From: Pelomyxa schiedti
Lineage: Eukaryota; Evosea; Pelobiontida; Pelomyxidae
Length of the DNA: 64,000 nt
Reading direction: 5' to 3'
NCBI GenBank assembly: GCA_020536535.1
Contig: JAHLWZ010000116.1
Location: forward strand, 35,779 to 99,778
Numbering within the stretch: the first letter of the stretch is position 1; each line of letters starts with the position of its first letter. The notes under the pieces are model-generated. The model did no database searches. It saw only the letters and a program-made list of their open reading frames with translations, and was not told where the DNA came from. A program made the translations under genes and the position numbers. Shown one piece after another: positions 39,701 through 49,822 of the stretch.

Positions 39701-42408
39701 GCTCTTGGGCATCAGAACATTGCTGTGCATTCTAAGGGTCTGTAATATGTAAGTACGAGAATGGTGCTATGAAGAACCTTTAATTCTTGTACGAGTCCAA
39801 AACTCTCCAGCCCACCGCGGACAACAGGATGATTGCATGCCTTGGAACAAATTTCGATAGCCTGTGAAATAATTAAACGATTGGTTGTGAGAGTCAGCAA
39901 CCTTAATTTGAGTTTCAGGGTTGTCACTCGAAAGTGCCTCAATGACAGGGCCCAGCCCTCCAGATTCCATAAGCTCGACCTGGAAACTCTTAGGGAAAAA
40001 GGAGAATGCAATCTTGGATACTTGACACTCGGGAGTGCCCATTAGCGCCAATATGACTCCTAAGCAAGCATCTTTCAAAGTGGGAGGTCCGACAACGACG
40101 ATTCGGGCAAGTTGTTGAATAACTCCTTGGCCAACCGGAGAAACACCTTCAGGGGCCACTGCAAGATGTCTCAGAGTCTCTATTACATTGCCCTACTTCG
40201 ATTAGTTGCAGGTTAAAATTTCAAAAAAACGGAACCAAAATAGTCTCTTCAGCACAGGAGGACAGTATGGACTTCAGTTGCCCAAAAGATGGATCAGCTG
40301 CTGCCAGTGCTGCACAGCCATCACTATTCTGTGTAACTTGTGCCAAAACTTTCGTGGCTGGTTCTAGAACCTCCGTAAAGACAGATTCTAGCATTGTTAC
40401 AACAACAGAAATCCCATGTGCCTAAAAGGGGTAAGGTGGTAAGGTGACGGTCGTCTTACAGCAAGTAGTTGCTCTCTGAGTTTCTCAGATTCGGCAATTG
40501 GTGCAACAAATCGAACTGCCAGTAGTCGATTTGTCGTGCCAAGCTTTGGCACATAAGTGTGAAGCTTGACGAATCCTTCTATCCCTATTACATCTAGCAC
40601 CTGAGAGTACTTAATATTCTTGAGGTTACTTCAATGTTAGTTGCCTTGGTTTCTGCATTCAAAATTCCCCAAAGGAGGGTTGCAGCCATTTGGGAGACCT
40701 TCCCAAAAGTGTCAGAAAGAGTAACAATTGACAGGAGTAATCTCATACTGCCGTGCCTGTTTCAGGAAAAATTAATTGTTACTCTTCCTTTCAACCAATT
40801 ACCGTTGAAGTAAAATGTCGCGGTTAGAAGCTTTATTGCTTAGCTTTAGGAGTATACCAAAGACTTTTTCAGTGATCTCCAGATTCCAATAGAATGTATC
40901 AAAATTCTCTTTATGCAGTTGAGAACCTCTTGTGAGTTGAAAGGTCACAAACCAACAGGCACTGGCTCCAGGTAATTTGTTAAAAGCTCGATAGCGTGGC
41001 TTTCAACCAAAAAGTGTTCAACTGCAGGAATCGATACCAGTCTGGCCAAAATTTCCAAGGTATCTATCTGGCATCGTACATTCTTTGTTCCAAGTGAGAA
41101 CGGGAAAAAAAAGCAAGTGATGCCAACCTGTGGTTGGGAATTGGAGTTTGGAGGGTACACTTCATCTCTCACAAGGAGCTTAAGAAGATGCCCTACATGC
41201 GTTATGTTAAAGTACTTCATTCCAGCAGAACATCTGCAAGTGTAATGTGAGAAGACTTTCCTTTCCGGATGGTAAAACCTGACAAGGTTGGATAACAAGG
41301 AAATTGCATGTGGCTGAAAAATTGGAGCAGGTAAAACTGTGAACATTACCTCCACGGCATTCAAACTCACAATTAGTTCCTATTCGCACCTGAGATAAGA
41401 CATCTCCACTTGGAGAAATATACTTGAATTTTTTTATGCTCCATTGACAGGAGGGATAGGACTTCAGTAGCGAGAGCTGCTATGTCCTGAACTTCATCTG
41501 CCACTTTTGAGAAAACTGCCTGAACACCACCATACTGAAAAATTATTTGTGTATTCAAGTAGTGCCGAGAAAGGTTCTGAAGATGTTTAAAACTAATAAA
41601 GCCTAACAAGAGATATACTCGCAGAATGTGCAAAGTGATGAATGCAGTACTTGGTAGAGGAGAACTGAGAAACGGTAAAATTAAAGGAATTCCACCTAGA
41701 AGGAGTTTAGGCATAATCTAATAGTAGTACGTACGCGTACCATTTTGTCTAATAGAATGCTCCTCATGAAGGGACACTTGAACTAACACTCTCAGTAGAT
41801 ATTCCTATGGAGGGAAACGGAATTGGATTGGGAAGAATGAGAAGAACAATAAGAACCTGAGCATCTGGAATCACTAGACATTCTAGAATTGAATTCAGTG
41901 CAAGTGCTTTTATGGTGTAAGGTTCAGAAGAAAGATATCAGATAAATACGGTTCTGATAAAGATATGAAATGATGCTCGAAGAATTCTTGCCAGTTTCGC
42001 ATTCTGTGGCTAACTGATGGAACATAAGACAACTCAAGAAACCAAAAAAAAAAAAAGTTAATTACCAGAGATGCAGCTCGTGTTTGTGGTTCAGGGTAAT
42101 TGTCCAACGTGTGGTTATGGTTCAATGATAGCAATACATCTTCCAACGTCGTTGCTCTCTATTATTGATTCACAAATTACTTAAGTAAAAGTAAATTGGT
42201 AAAAATCACTATTATTCCTCGACACAAATGTACTCTGTAGCAACAAAATCAAAAAAAGTGCCTGCGGGGAAGAAACAGAAGTCGAAGATTGAATTGGCGA
42301 CGTCGTTTCGCCGTCGCTCTGCGTGGGTGATTCCTGCAGTTGCTCGGCGGTGGGTGACGTCATCGCGTCGTTTTGCGGGACACACCCCGAATTGGCACCA
42401 ACGTCCAT
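36775..42408 (-). CDS. Large ARM repeat - ankyrin repeat - C1 zinc-finger protein
   Basis: One long multi-exon model on the minus strand; I do not recognise an orthologue. The N-terminal part (42408 to about 39450) is armadillo-like helical repeats: LEDVLLSLNHNHTLDNYPEP, LALNSILECLVIPDA, PHAISLLSNLVRF, VAPEGVSPVGQGVIQQLARI, CLGVILALMG. A middle region (about 39430-38420) has KEELMILLVKLL and a basic stretch with KKKPRKRVV. A low-complexity Q/H/T/P region lies at 38230-37740. Ankyrin-like repeats follow (PLDPLLFASMHGSTNIV and GWRPIHWASANGHVDLLRF). The C-terminus is a compact zinc-binding domain, GVCQYCNE... then CKLIVHKKC...LVC, which resembles a C1 domain. The stop is TAA at 36775-36777. The join between the ARM half and the rest rests on consistent phase and strand with no intervening start, so two adjacent genes cannot be excluded. 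The start at 42408 is the first ATG in frame. Confidence 0.65.
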
Positions 42409-42721
42409 CGTCGTACTACTGACCTCGTCCTCAGTGCTCGTCGTTTCGAAACGCTCGTGTACGTCGGCCGGCACTTCAATGAAGGAAAACCACTTTCTCT
42501 GAACCTGAGATCAACTCGTCGATCCGATTGCATTCAGGCCGAAAGGAGATCTGGGATTGAGCCCCTGTGCCACCCACTCTTCCAGCATATGACTGCCCTT
42601 AACTCCCGTCAAGCACAGGTATTTCGGTGACATTTCCTTCAGATTACAGGGGAATCCCTTTTCTGATCAATCGAACTTGGCTTGACAAGAACAAACATAA
42701 TAAAAAAATTGGTGAGCGGAC

Positions 42722-43487
42722 ATGTCGCGTTGGACGCCATCTCGTTACGTCAGTACGTATTCGTAGCGGAGATCTAGATCTCGTGTTGTGTTGCAGTGGT
42801 GTGCTGTTGTTGTAACTGAGTGTTTTTTCAGGGTACGGAAGGAAGGAAGACCGATACGAGTGGACACAGACACCGGATGAGGTCAGCGTAACAATAAAAC
42901 TCCCAAGCAAAACTATGTCGGCGAGGGAACTCCTGGTGGAAATAAAGCCAACCGCCGTCAAGGTCATGGTGAAAGCTACCGGATTTATATTCCTCGAGGT
43001 TGGAATCATCTCTTCATTCTGCTCCTTACTTTTTGTAAATTCTAACTCACTCCTAAAGGGAGTACTTCACAGCACCATCGATGTTGATGGCAGCACTTGG
43101 ACTAAACGTATATATTTATTCTCCCAAATAACTTCCGAATGTCCTAACATACATTATGCAGAGGACGATGTTGTAGAGCTGATGCTCGCAAAAGGAAACG
43201 CAACAAAGGGAGATGAAGAGGGACACTGGTGGCCGTGTGTGGTCAAAGGCGCAACCATAATCGACGTGAAGCAAATCGAAGGTGCCAAATATCTTGATGA
43301 CAGCATCCTCAAGAAGGTATTTCCAACTTAACCCCTTTACTGTATTGCACAGAACCTCCCAACCAACGTTTGTTTCTAGATTTGGGAAAGAGACCAACAG
43401 GCAGAAGCAGAAAAGGCAGCAGCCCCAGCAACAGGCACCCCATCACCCGCAACAACAACCAGCACAACCGCAACAAGTGACTCTTGA
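42722..43487 (+). CDS. CS-domain (NudC/p23-like) co-chaperone
   Basis: Small soluble protein, about 150 residues. ATG at 42722; exon 1 is short and joins to YGRKEDRYEWTQTPDEVSV, the usual Y-x-W-x-Q-T start of NudC-type CS domains. Then VTIKLPSKTMSARELLVEI, a V-x-V-x-V strand, G-V-L-H-S-TIDVDGSTWT, DDVVELMLAKG and HWWPCVV. An alpha-helical tail (DDSILKKIWE) and an A/T/P-rich end follow. The W-W-P near the end is characteristic of the NudC CS domain. It probably assists Hsp90 clients or dynein-related complexes, by family. Stop is TGA at 43485-43487. Divergent from the ARM/ankyrin gene. Confidence 0.82.
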
Positions 43488-44007
43488 GTTCGCTTCATGC
43501 ACAGTATTATCATCACACTACTTTTTGTTTGCTATGCCTGTTTAAAGCAACAACAAAAAACTTTGTTGTATGAAAAGACGTGAATCATTACAAAAGTGCT
43601 TTTTATTTTTTTTTTTCCAGAACAAGGTAAATCGTTGTTTGCCTATGAGGGAAACTAGTAAGACAAAGGCTCGTGGGTGATGAAGAGCGTAAAGGGGTGT
43701 GAGTGCAAAGGGGAGAGCAATTGTGTGCTTGGGTGGGGACGCACCTGGTTTGTGTTTAAGTGCGAACAACCAGTACTTACACAAACCAGTTTTTTAATTA
43801 CCGGCGATAATTTATATTATTGTAGAGGTTAATTATTGAGTGAGGGAATTGATTGGTAGATGTGCTTATATACGAGAGTAGTGGCTGTGTTCCCACAAAC
43901 GTACATTATTGAAAGAAAAAGTCGTACCCTTATGATTTCTGCTTACCTACGAGAGTAGGGTGAATACCTGTTAAGAGTAAGAAAACCAGTAAGATTTCAG
44001 GAGAGAA
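43488..44007. other. Convergent intergenic region, nothing recognised
   Basis: Between the CS-domain stop (+) and the U1-70K stop (-). AT-rich, with a T run at 43606-43617. The sequence ACGAGAGTAG occurs twice (around 43873 and 43950). No open frame has recognisable content and I see no tRNA or snRNA box. Confidence 0.4.
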
Positions 44008-45280
44008 TTACTTGCGCTCCGCTCGTTGCCCAGACCTCTCGGAGTGTCCATGTCTGTGGTGATCTCGGTCTTTATTACTGTCCCTCTCTCTGTCTCTGTT
44101 GTCCCCCCTTTCGCGGTCCCGCTCTCTATCTGGTTCAGGGAGAGTTGTTGGAACTGGAGGAGGCAGCTCCTTCTTTATTGCTACAGGTGAATGGGAGTGG
44201 GAACGGGAGCGTGAGTGTGACTTGGAGCGTTCACGTTCACCGCGATCACGAGAACGCTCTCGGGACGCGGAACGGTGATGGTGCGGATGGGAACGATGAT
44301 GTTCAGAATGGTGCCTGTGACCGGAGTGTTCATCAGAAGTAGGCTCCCTACACACATTAAGTGGTAAAAAAAGAAAAAAAAAACTTACCTTCCAGAGTGC
44401 TTTTGGTTAACTTCCTCACCTCCTGCTCTTGTTTTCCCCATTCCACCGCCTAATCTCCTTGGCCTCCAGCCTCGGACAGTACGTCCCCTCTCTACATCAA
44501 CAAGTACACGGCGGCCATCAATTTTCTTTCCATCACCTTGTTTCCAGGCAGCTGGATAATTCTCAATAAAAATGAAAAGAAAACTGTGTACACACTTCTC
44601 ATATCTCTCTCCTTTTCGAATTCAATGAAAGCATACCCACGAGGTTTTTTTGTCTTTGTATCCATGACTAGACGTACCTTAAAGTGATATCAGCAAGATG
44701 ATGGAGAAAGTAACTGATTTGCACCTTATTAACAGGCCCATAGGCTTCAAATTCGCGACGTAGCTTCTGCTCTGTACTATCATAATTCTGTAACAAAAGT
44801 GTTAACGTTAGGAACAACAAGAAGAGGCGTACTATTCTAGCCACAAAGAGTGTCCTGTAGGCATCTTGTGTTGCCTGTGGATTGTTGAATGGGTCCCACT
44901 CTGTAACCTTTTCCTCAATGAGGGCAGCAGCTCTCTCCTGCTTCTCCCTCAGCCTTCTGGCCTTCCTCTGGTCCCTCGTCTCCCCCGCAGTGGAAACTGT
45001 GCCATCAAATACTGGGGGTGTAGTCTCGAACTTATTCATAAACTGTGCTACTCCCGAATAAGGTGGCATCTTCCTTTAAACAATACACATTAAGCACAGA
45101 GCGAATTTCGGGAATAAACGGGGTGTTAAAAAAAAAACTAGACGAGGACCGAAACTCTCGTTTTTTTTCATACCGCTTTTCTATCGGCGCGGCGAAAGGA
45201 ATAGGAGCACGTGGAGCAAACATCGCCAACAATTGTGGTGGCAAGTACTGCGCCATACCCGTAGACGTAGATCTTTCCAT
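44008..45280 (-). CDS. SNRNP70: U1 snRNP 70 kDa protein (U1-70K)
   Basis: Core protein of the U1 snRNP, which recognises 5' splice sites. It contacts U1 stem-loop I by its RRM. N-terminal motif [19 protein letters not shown] matches the canonical start (MxQFLPPNLLALFAPRxPI). Then [14 protein letters not shown], an R/E/K helix and W-D-P-F-N-N-P-x-A-T-x-D-A-Y-x-T-LFVAR. The RRM follows, with RNP2 LFVAR and [19 protein letters not shown], then RNP1-like [10 protein letters not shown] and [18 protein letters not shown], and [10 protein letters not shown]. The tail is an RS/RD/RE-rich stretch with H runs. ATG at 45280 gives 8 extra residues; the second ATG at 45256 matches the conserved start. Stop is TAA at 44008-44010. 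It fits the heavy use of short introns in this genome. Confidence 0.93.
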
Positions 45281-45460
45281 CTTCGCTAGATCTTACCGGT
45301 TACCCACCGCCTCCGGCACCTACGGTCTTCTTCTTTTTTGAAAGAATTTTCAGTTGCTACTTGTTCCAGTAAAAACTAGATCTGTTCCTCAGAGTACTAC
45401 ACAAACGAGAGACTGGGGGAAACAGGAGGTTTCATGGTCATGCACCATCGAATGGTGAAT

Positions 45461-46482
45461 TTAATCAGACTTGGACTTGTCCCATGATGGCACTAATTTT
45501 TGGTACGCATCATTGGGTGATGACTTGGTCAGTTCCTTCATTCCCTCGGGGTCTGTTTTCGTTTGGTTGATATAAAACAACAATGTATACACAAGAATAG
45601 AGAGAACACAAGAAAAGGGAAGGAATGGTTACCTAGTGCCATTAGTTTAGGGAGTCCTATGGCCATAAGTGCTGTGAATCCAATCATCAGTACCATGGGG
45701 TTTTTAAACAGACCCCATGCATTCCATCCAGGTCGGGCCTAATAAAAAGAAAAGAAGCCAAGAATAAGAACAAACCCACGTTTTTTGTGAAAGACTTGGA
45801 AGTATTTCCGGGGTTCCTCCAATGGAATTACTAGACCGCGCTTTGCATTATCCCAGAATTTACATTTTATGGTGAGTTTACCCTTACTTTCGTAGGAAAG
45901 AGTGAGTGGAGCCTGTTGAGTATTAAATTGTCTCTGAAGAAGTGCAGGAAGTATATATACCGGGTCGACCCAATAGTCAGAGGATATTATTTCCAGTGAA
46001 TAAAGACCAGGTAATAAGTTGTCACTTTAAGACAGTTAGTCGTCCGCGTTATCAAATAGAAAACGTATCAACTGTTATTAATGGCTCATTTCAATGTATC
46101 AAGTAACACGTTATGTATTACTTTAATTAAGCGATGCTGGTACATTGTACATTGCAAATGAGCCATTAATCCTCACAAGTCCCACAAACTCGTTAGCCTT
46201 CTCATCCCTCAGAATAACTTGTGCACTAGAGTATGAAACTTGGGTTTGGTCAGTGTTAAGGAAAAAAGGGGTTAATAGTTCACACAAGGTTTCCCCACAT
46301 CCTGTGTCTTTGTGGCCAGTCTCCCCGATATCATAACCCTACCCAACAGCTGTAAGTACAACAACACCCCAAACACGAAAATACTTTGCTGGTGGCGGGG
46401 ACCGAACCGCCGACTCCTCACTCGCCAGAACAACACCAACCGCGACCCCAACCAACACCACCAACAACAAAAACCGGTTCAT
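45461..46482 (-). CDS. EMC7: ER membrane protein complex subunit 7 (EMC7)
   Basis: Luminal-domain subunit of the EMC, which inserts tail-anchored and multi-pass membrane proteins. ATG at 46482 starts a signal peptide (MNRFLLLVVLVGVAVGVVL). After an intron of about 46 nt, the lumenal beta-sandwich begins with VMISGRLATKTQ, then VSYSSAQVILRDEKA, EFVGLVRINGSFAMYNV, LLPGLYSLEIISSDYWVDPV and LEEPRKYF. The transmembrane part is WNAWGLFKNPMVLMIGF, matching the W-x-x-x-x-x-x-NPM-V-x-M motif of EMC7, followed by LPKLMALDPEGMKEL. Ends in DKSKSD with TAA at 45461-45463. Type I topology as in animals. Confidence 0.85.
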
Positions 46483-46603
46483 CGCCCCCACCCTCTGATG
46501 ACCCAAAATAAAAGACAATACAAGACGAAAACGAATCTGGTATCTACTGCACAACTTCGCTTGTTTCTCAGGGGGCTTCCCTGATACTCAGATGTACATG
46601 TCA

Positions 46604-47024
46604 TCAGAGGGAGCACGAAGTGGCCAGGAACGCTGCCAATTGGTCCACTACCGAGTCGAATTGGTCCTGCTGGTTGATGGCCGATGATTGTGGCGATGAC
46701 GTGGTGTTGGTGTTGTTCATTTCGTGGTTCAGCGATGCGGTCCTGGTGTTGCCCTGCCCCAGTGCCTTGAATATCTCGATCAGGTCATTGTCACTGCACC
46801 TGATTATGGGATGCACACACCCTCCCAGTCAGAGTTGTTGTGGAGAGGTGTAAAAATGTATGCACGCAGACACACACACACCAGGCCAGGACGTGAGGGG
46901 TGTTTGTTTGGATGTCGAGGTAGGCCTCAGCGTACTGCGACAGACTGTGGGCATACAACCACTGTACTATCATACTATCCCTCTTACTAAGACCACTAAT
47001 GCCACCCCCACTGTTGTACTGCAT
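46604..47024 (-). CDS. Small SAM-like domain protein
   Basis: About 110 residues in two exons joined across a CA-repeat-containing intron (roughly 46878-46802). ATG at 47024. The N-terminal SIVQWLYAHSLSQYAEAYL-type helix (W-L-x-x-x-x-L-x-Q-Y-A-x-x-Y/F) and, after the intron, SDNDLIEIFKALGQGNTR resemble the first and last halves of a SAM domain. An N/T/S/Q-rich linker and a short hydrophobic helix end the chain at 46604. SAM domains mediate oligomerisation. The match is by pattern only and the gene could also be a spurious small frame. Same strand as NHL, 89 bp downstream of its stop. Confidence 0.45.
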
Positions 47025-47113
47025 CCCAGTAGCAACAACCACAACTAACAAAACTCCCTTGTGTGTTTTTAAAGATATTCCACGAACATCACTTTGATTC
47101 AAATCAAACGAGA

Positions 47114-48472
47114 TCAGGGAGTGTAGGTTATTTTTCTGAGGCAATTGCCGTCGAGGACGTAGGCTACGCCTGGTGAAGTACAGCAGATCCCGCCGTGAGC
47201 ACAGAATTTTGCATCAGCACCCGCGCCGTCGGCGAATCCCTCAGTTCCTCCCACAAGTGTGATTACTTCCCCTGCACAGCGTCAGTTTATGCAGTGATTG
47301 GATTGGCGTGTTTGGGGAGTTGCATTGGGTTTTGTTTTTTGTTTTTTGTTTGTTGTTTTTTAAATTTATCTTTATCTATCAGCAGGGGAAGGGTCGCGAT
47401 TTGTATAGTTTACCTTGGGGAGTGAGCATCCTGATTCTGTTGGAATTGCCTGTGTTTCCATCCCATATAAGTACATTTCCAGCCTGATCAATTGCAAGGT
47501 TAATCGGCATATCAAATGTCGCACTGAGGGCTGGTCCATCAGAACCACCCACTTCGCCAGTCCCCGCCAATGTGGAGACAGTACCTTGGATGAAGTTAGG
47601 GCATGATATTTACTCTGCGGAATTGAATAAGTGAGCACATACCATTGGGAGTAATTCTTCTGATTCTATGGTTCATTTGATCGGCAACAATAATATCGCC
47701 ACTTGGGGTCATTGCCATTTGACCGGGATCATAGAATTGGGCTGCGGAGCCGTTTCCATCAGCGAAACCCTTTGTTCCGTTTCCAGCAATTGTTGTCACA
47801 GCTCCTTTGTGTGGAATGAGCGGAAACACAAATATGATTTGGCACTTCAACCTGTTGGACTGATTTTCCTGATGCTGTGGTTCCCCTTGTCAGAAACGAT
47901 AATGTTTCCCATAGGATCAACAATAACTCCAAATGGATATTTGAGCCGCGCGTTTTCTCCAACACCATCCACAAATCCGGGAGTATCATGCTTTCCAATC
48001 CATTCCACTACAGTCCCTAGTACATGGATCAGGTTCGGTATACTAATAATAAAAAAAATACAAACATACCATCAGGTCTAACTTTCTTTATTTCATTGTA
48101 ATCCCAGTCTACAATAACAATCTCTTTTGTGGCTGGGTTTGCCACCAGACCTTCAGTCTCCGCCCTGCATATAGTAGTGACACCTATGGAATGTAATTAT
48201 TGTAAAATTGTAATAGCCGATTTGGAGAAACACACTGAGTTGAGGGAGAGTGACCCTCTTGATCAGGCGTTTGAACTGGTCACCCACAATTAAGTTCCCA
48301 TCCCAATCAACGGTCACTGTGCCCTGGTCGCCGAATTCCCCATTCTCATTCTTTGGGGTGCCCAGAACCGACGCCACTGCCCCATTTCGACCCACTGTGT
48401 TGCGACAGGTTAAAAAAAACGCACCAAACAAAAGCAAATAGTCCAGGGCAACTTACATGTTGTTGCTGCCAT
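47114..48472 (-). CDS. NHL-repeat beta-propeller protein
   Basis: Stand-alone propeller of about 350-400 residues. ATG at 48472 (MAATT, then an intron). Repeats follow the NHL pattern of a hydrophobic turn plus G-D-(L/I)-(I/V)-V-x-[75 protein letters not shown] and [15 protein letters not shown]. Between blades come [18 protein letters not shown]-type loops with repeated G-F-x-D-G-x-G. The last exon gives [18 protein letters not shown] and ends LRKITYTP with TGA at 47114-47116. No RING or TRIM partner domain and no signal peptide, so it is probably a cytosolic interaction module. One 3' intron is longer than usual (about 140 nt). Confidence 0.8.
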
Positions 48473-48529
48473 GCTGATAGTATACTTTTAAAAGTCTTTA
48501 AAACTTTGCTTGTTGCTTTGTTGGTTTTT

Positions 48530-49568
48530 TTAAACTTTCTTGGCTTTTTTGTCACTCTCGAGTTCGAGCAGTTTTGGTTGGAAGGGAAAGCTGTTCCCAG
48601 AAGAAACGTTCATGATGGTGACCAGATCTAAATGAAGCAACGACGCCTCACCACCCCCAAGGAACCAAATTCTATGAACTGGGGATACACCTAAATTAAC
48701 AGACTCTGAGTGGTATCTGCTGAGGAATTTTGAAATGGGTATTGTTATAATCCTGACTGATTCCTCTTTGTAGTACAAAGTAATCTCTGAGGTGTTGCCT
48801 CAGAGTTGACTATGGATGGTCTTGAAGGGTTTGACAAAAACTGGGGCTGAAAAGTAAATAAGAGGGAGGAACAGACTGGGACTCAGCTTCAATCACAGAT
48901 CCTGCAGGAGGAGTCATGTGCATCAAGAGGTCTATGTGCCTTGAAATCTCTTCGTTGCCTGGGAAATGGTGCTGGCACAGGACCAGCTCGTTAATTGCAA
49001 GATCAAACTCCCCCAGCTGTGACAGAATAGTAGCCTTCAACAGCATTGTTTTGAGGTGAAATGGACGCAGAGTGAGTGAATCTTCCAGCAATCTCAGAGC
49101 TTCTTCGAGATTGGAGCCTGAGCAATAGCATTCAACAGCCTGACAGTACAATCTCGATGCATCAAGGTTCCTGGGGTTATCATGGTATTTCTTCCACTTG
49201 AGCCGCGCTATCTCAGAATCCTCAGCCTCGATGCAAGATTCGAAAGCGGCGATATCTTCCTCAACTGACTTGATATCGAGAGATTGGTGATGCGAAACTG
49301 GAGGCGCCAATTGGCGAATCTCGAGTTCCCGCGAAACCTCGTGCCTCAGAGTTTTGTTTTCCACCAGAATCTTGCTTCCAAGAGGGAGCCTGGTGATTGG
49401 ACTGGTGTTCTTGCCCATTTCAAACAGCCATTTGTAGATCGCGTCGTACTCGTAGGAAAACCCATCCTCAGTCAACACTGGGTTTTGAAATGCCCTTTGT
49501 GTGATTGGGCACCTGCAGTGATCCGGTACATCATCGTTGGTTGCAGTAGGTTGGTCTGTTGGTTGCAT
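48530..49568 (-). CDS. U-box E3 ligase-like protein with TPR-like helices
   Basis: The U-box near the N-terminus (CPITQRAFQNPVLTEDGFSY, then YKWLFEMGKNTSPITRLPLG) matches the CPIT...DPV...DG-x-(S/T)YE...I-x-x-W-L...SP-x-T core that recruits E2 enzymes. Helical pairs with TPR spacing follow: ASRLYCQAVECYCSGSNLEE, ALRLLEDSLTLRPFHLKTML and ILSQLGEFDLAINELVLCQH. The start is ATG at 49568 (MQPTDQPTATNDD); the frame is open further upstream but with no ATG. The unspliced frame stops at 48810. A coherent open frame (ITLYYKEESVRIITIP ... to TAA at 48530) continues if an intron of about 55 nt is spliced just before that stop, so I extend the gene there with low certainty. Divergent from the LRR-pseudokinase gene. 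Confidence 0.75.
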
Positions 49569-49822
49569 AGTTGTAGTGATCAAGATGTTGTTGTTTGTTG
49601 CTTGTGATTGTTCAATAGGCAAAGATTTTCGGCCGCGTTAAATTTCGCCATTGCATTTGATGCGGCACTGTTTTTCCGTTGGATGCCGCATCAATTTGTT
49701 TCGTGTATTCGGATTTTTAATTTTCGTTCTTTGTTTCTCGCAATTTATTTCCTCAGTCTTGTAAGGGTGCTGTGTGCGAGCAGAGAAGGAAAACAAATAA
49801 AAGTGGTTTGTCACTACATAAA

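Noticed and set aside
42540-42580. tRNA-like T-arm (GGGGCTCAATCCC on the minus strand)
   Set aside because: The loop does not fit TTC-R-A-N-Y, and no anticodon stem, D-arm or acceptor stem could be paired around it.
42228-42630. Plus-strand basic open frames upstream of the CS-domain gene
   Set aside because: They overlap the 5' exon of the ARM/ankyrin gene in antisense and show no conserved content.
46346-46370. Possible 25-nt intron in EMC7 exon 1
   Set aside because: A standard 46-nt intron with a better donor and the right phase explains the junction (AK joined to VMISGRL).
46385-46415. TTCGGTCC box resembling a tRNA T-loop
   Set aside because: It lies in EMC7 exon 1 coding sequence and no cloverleaf can be drawn.
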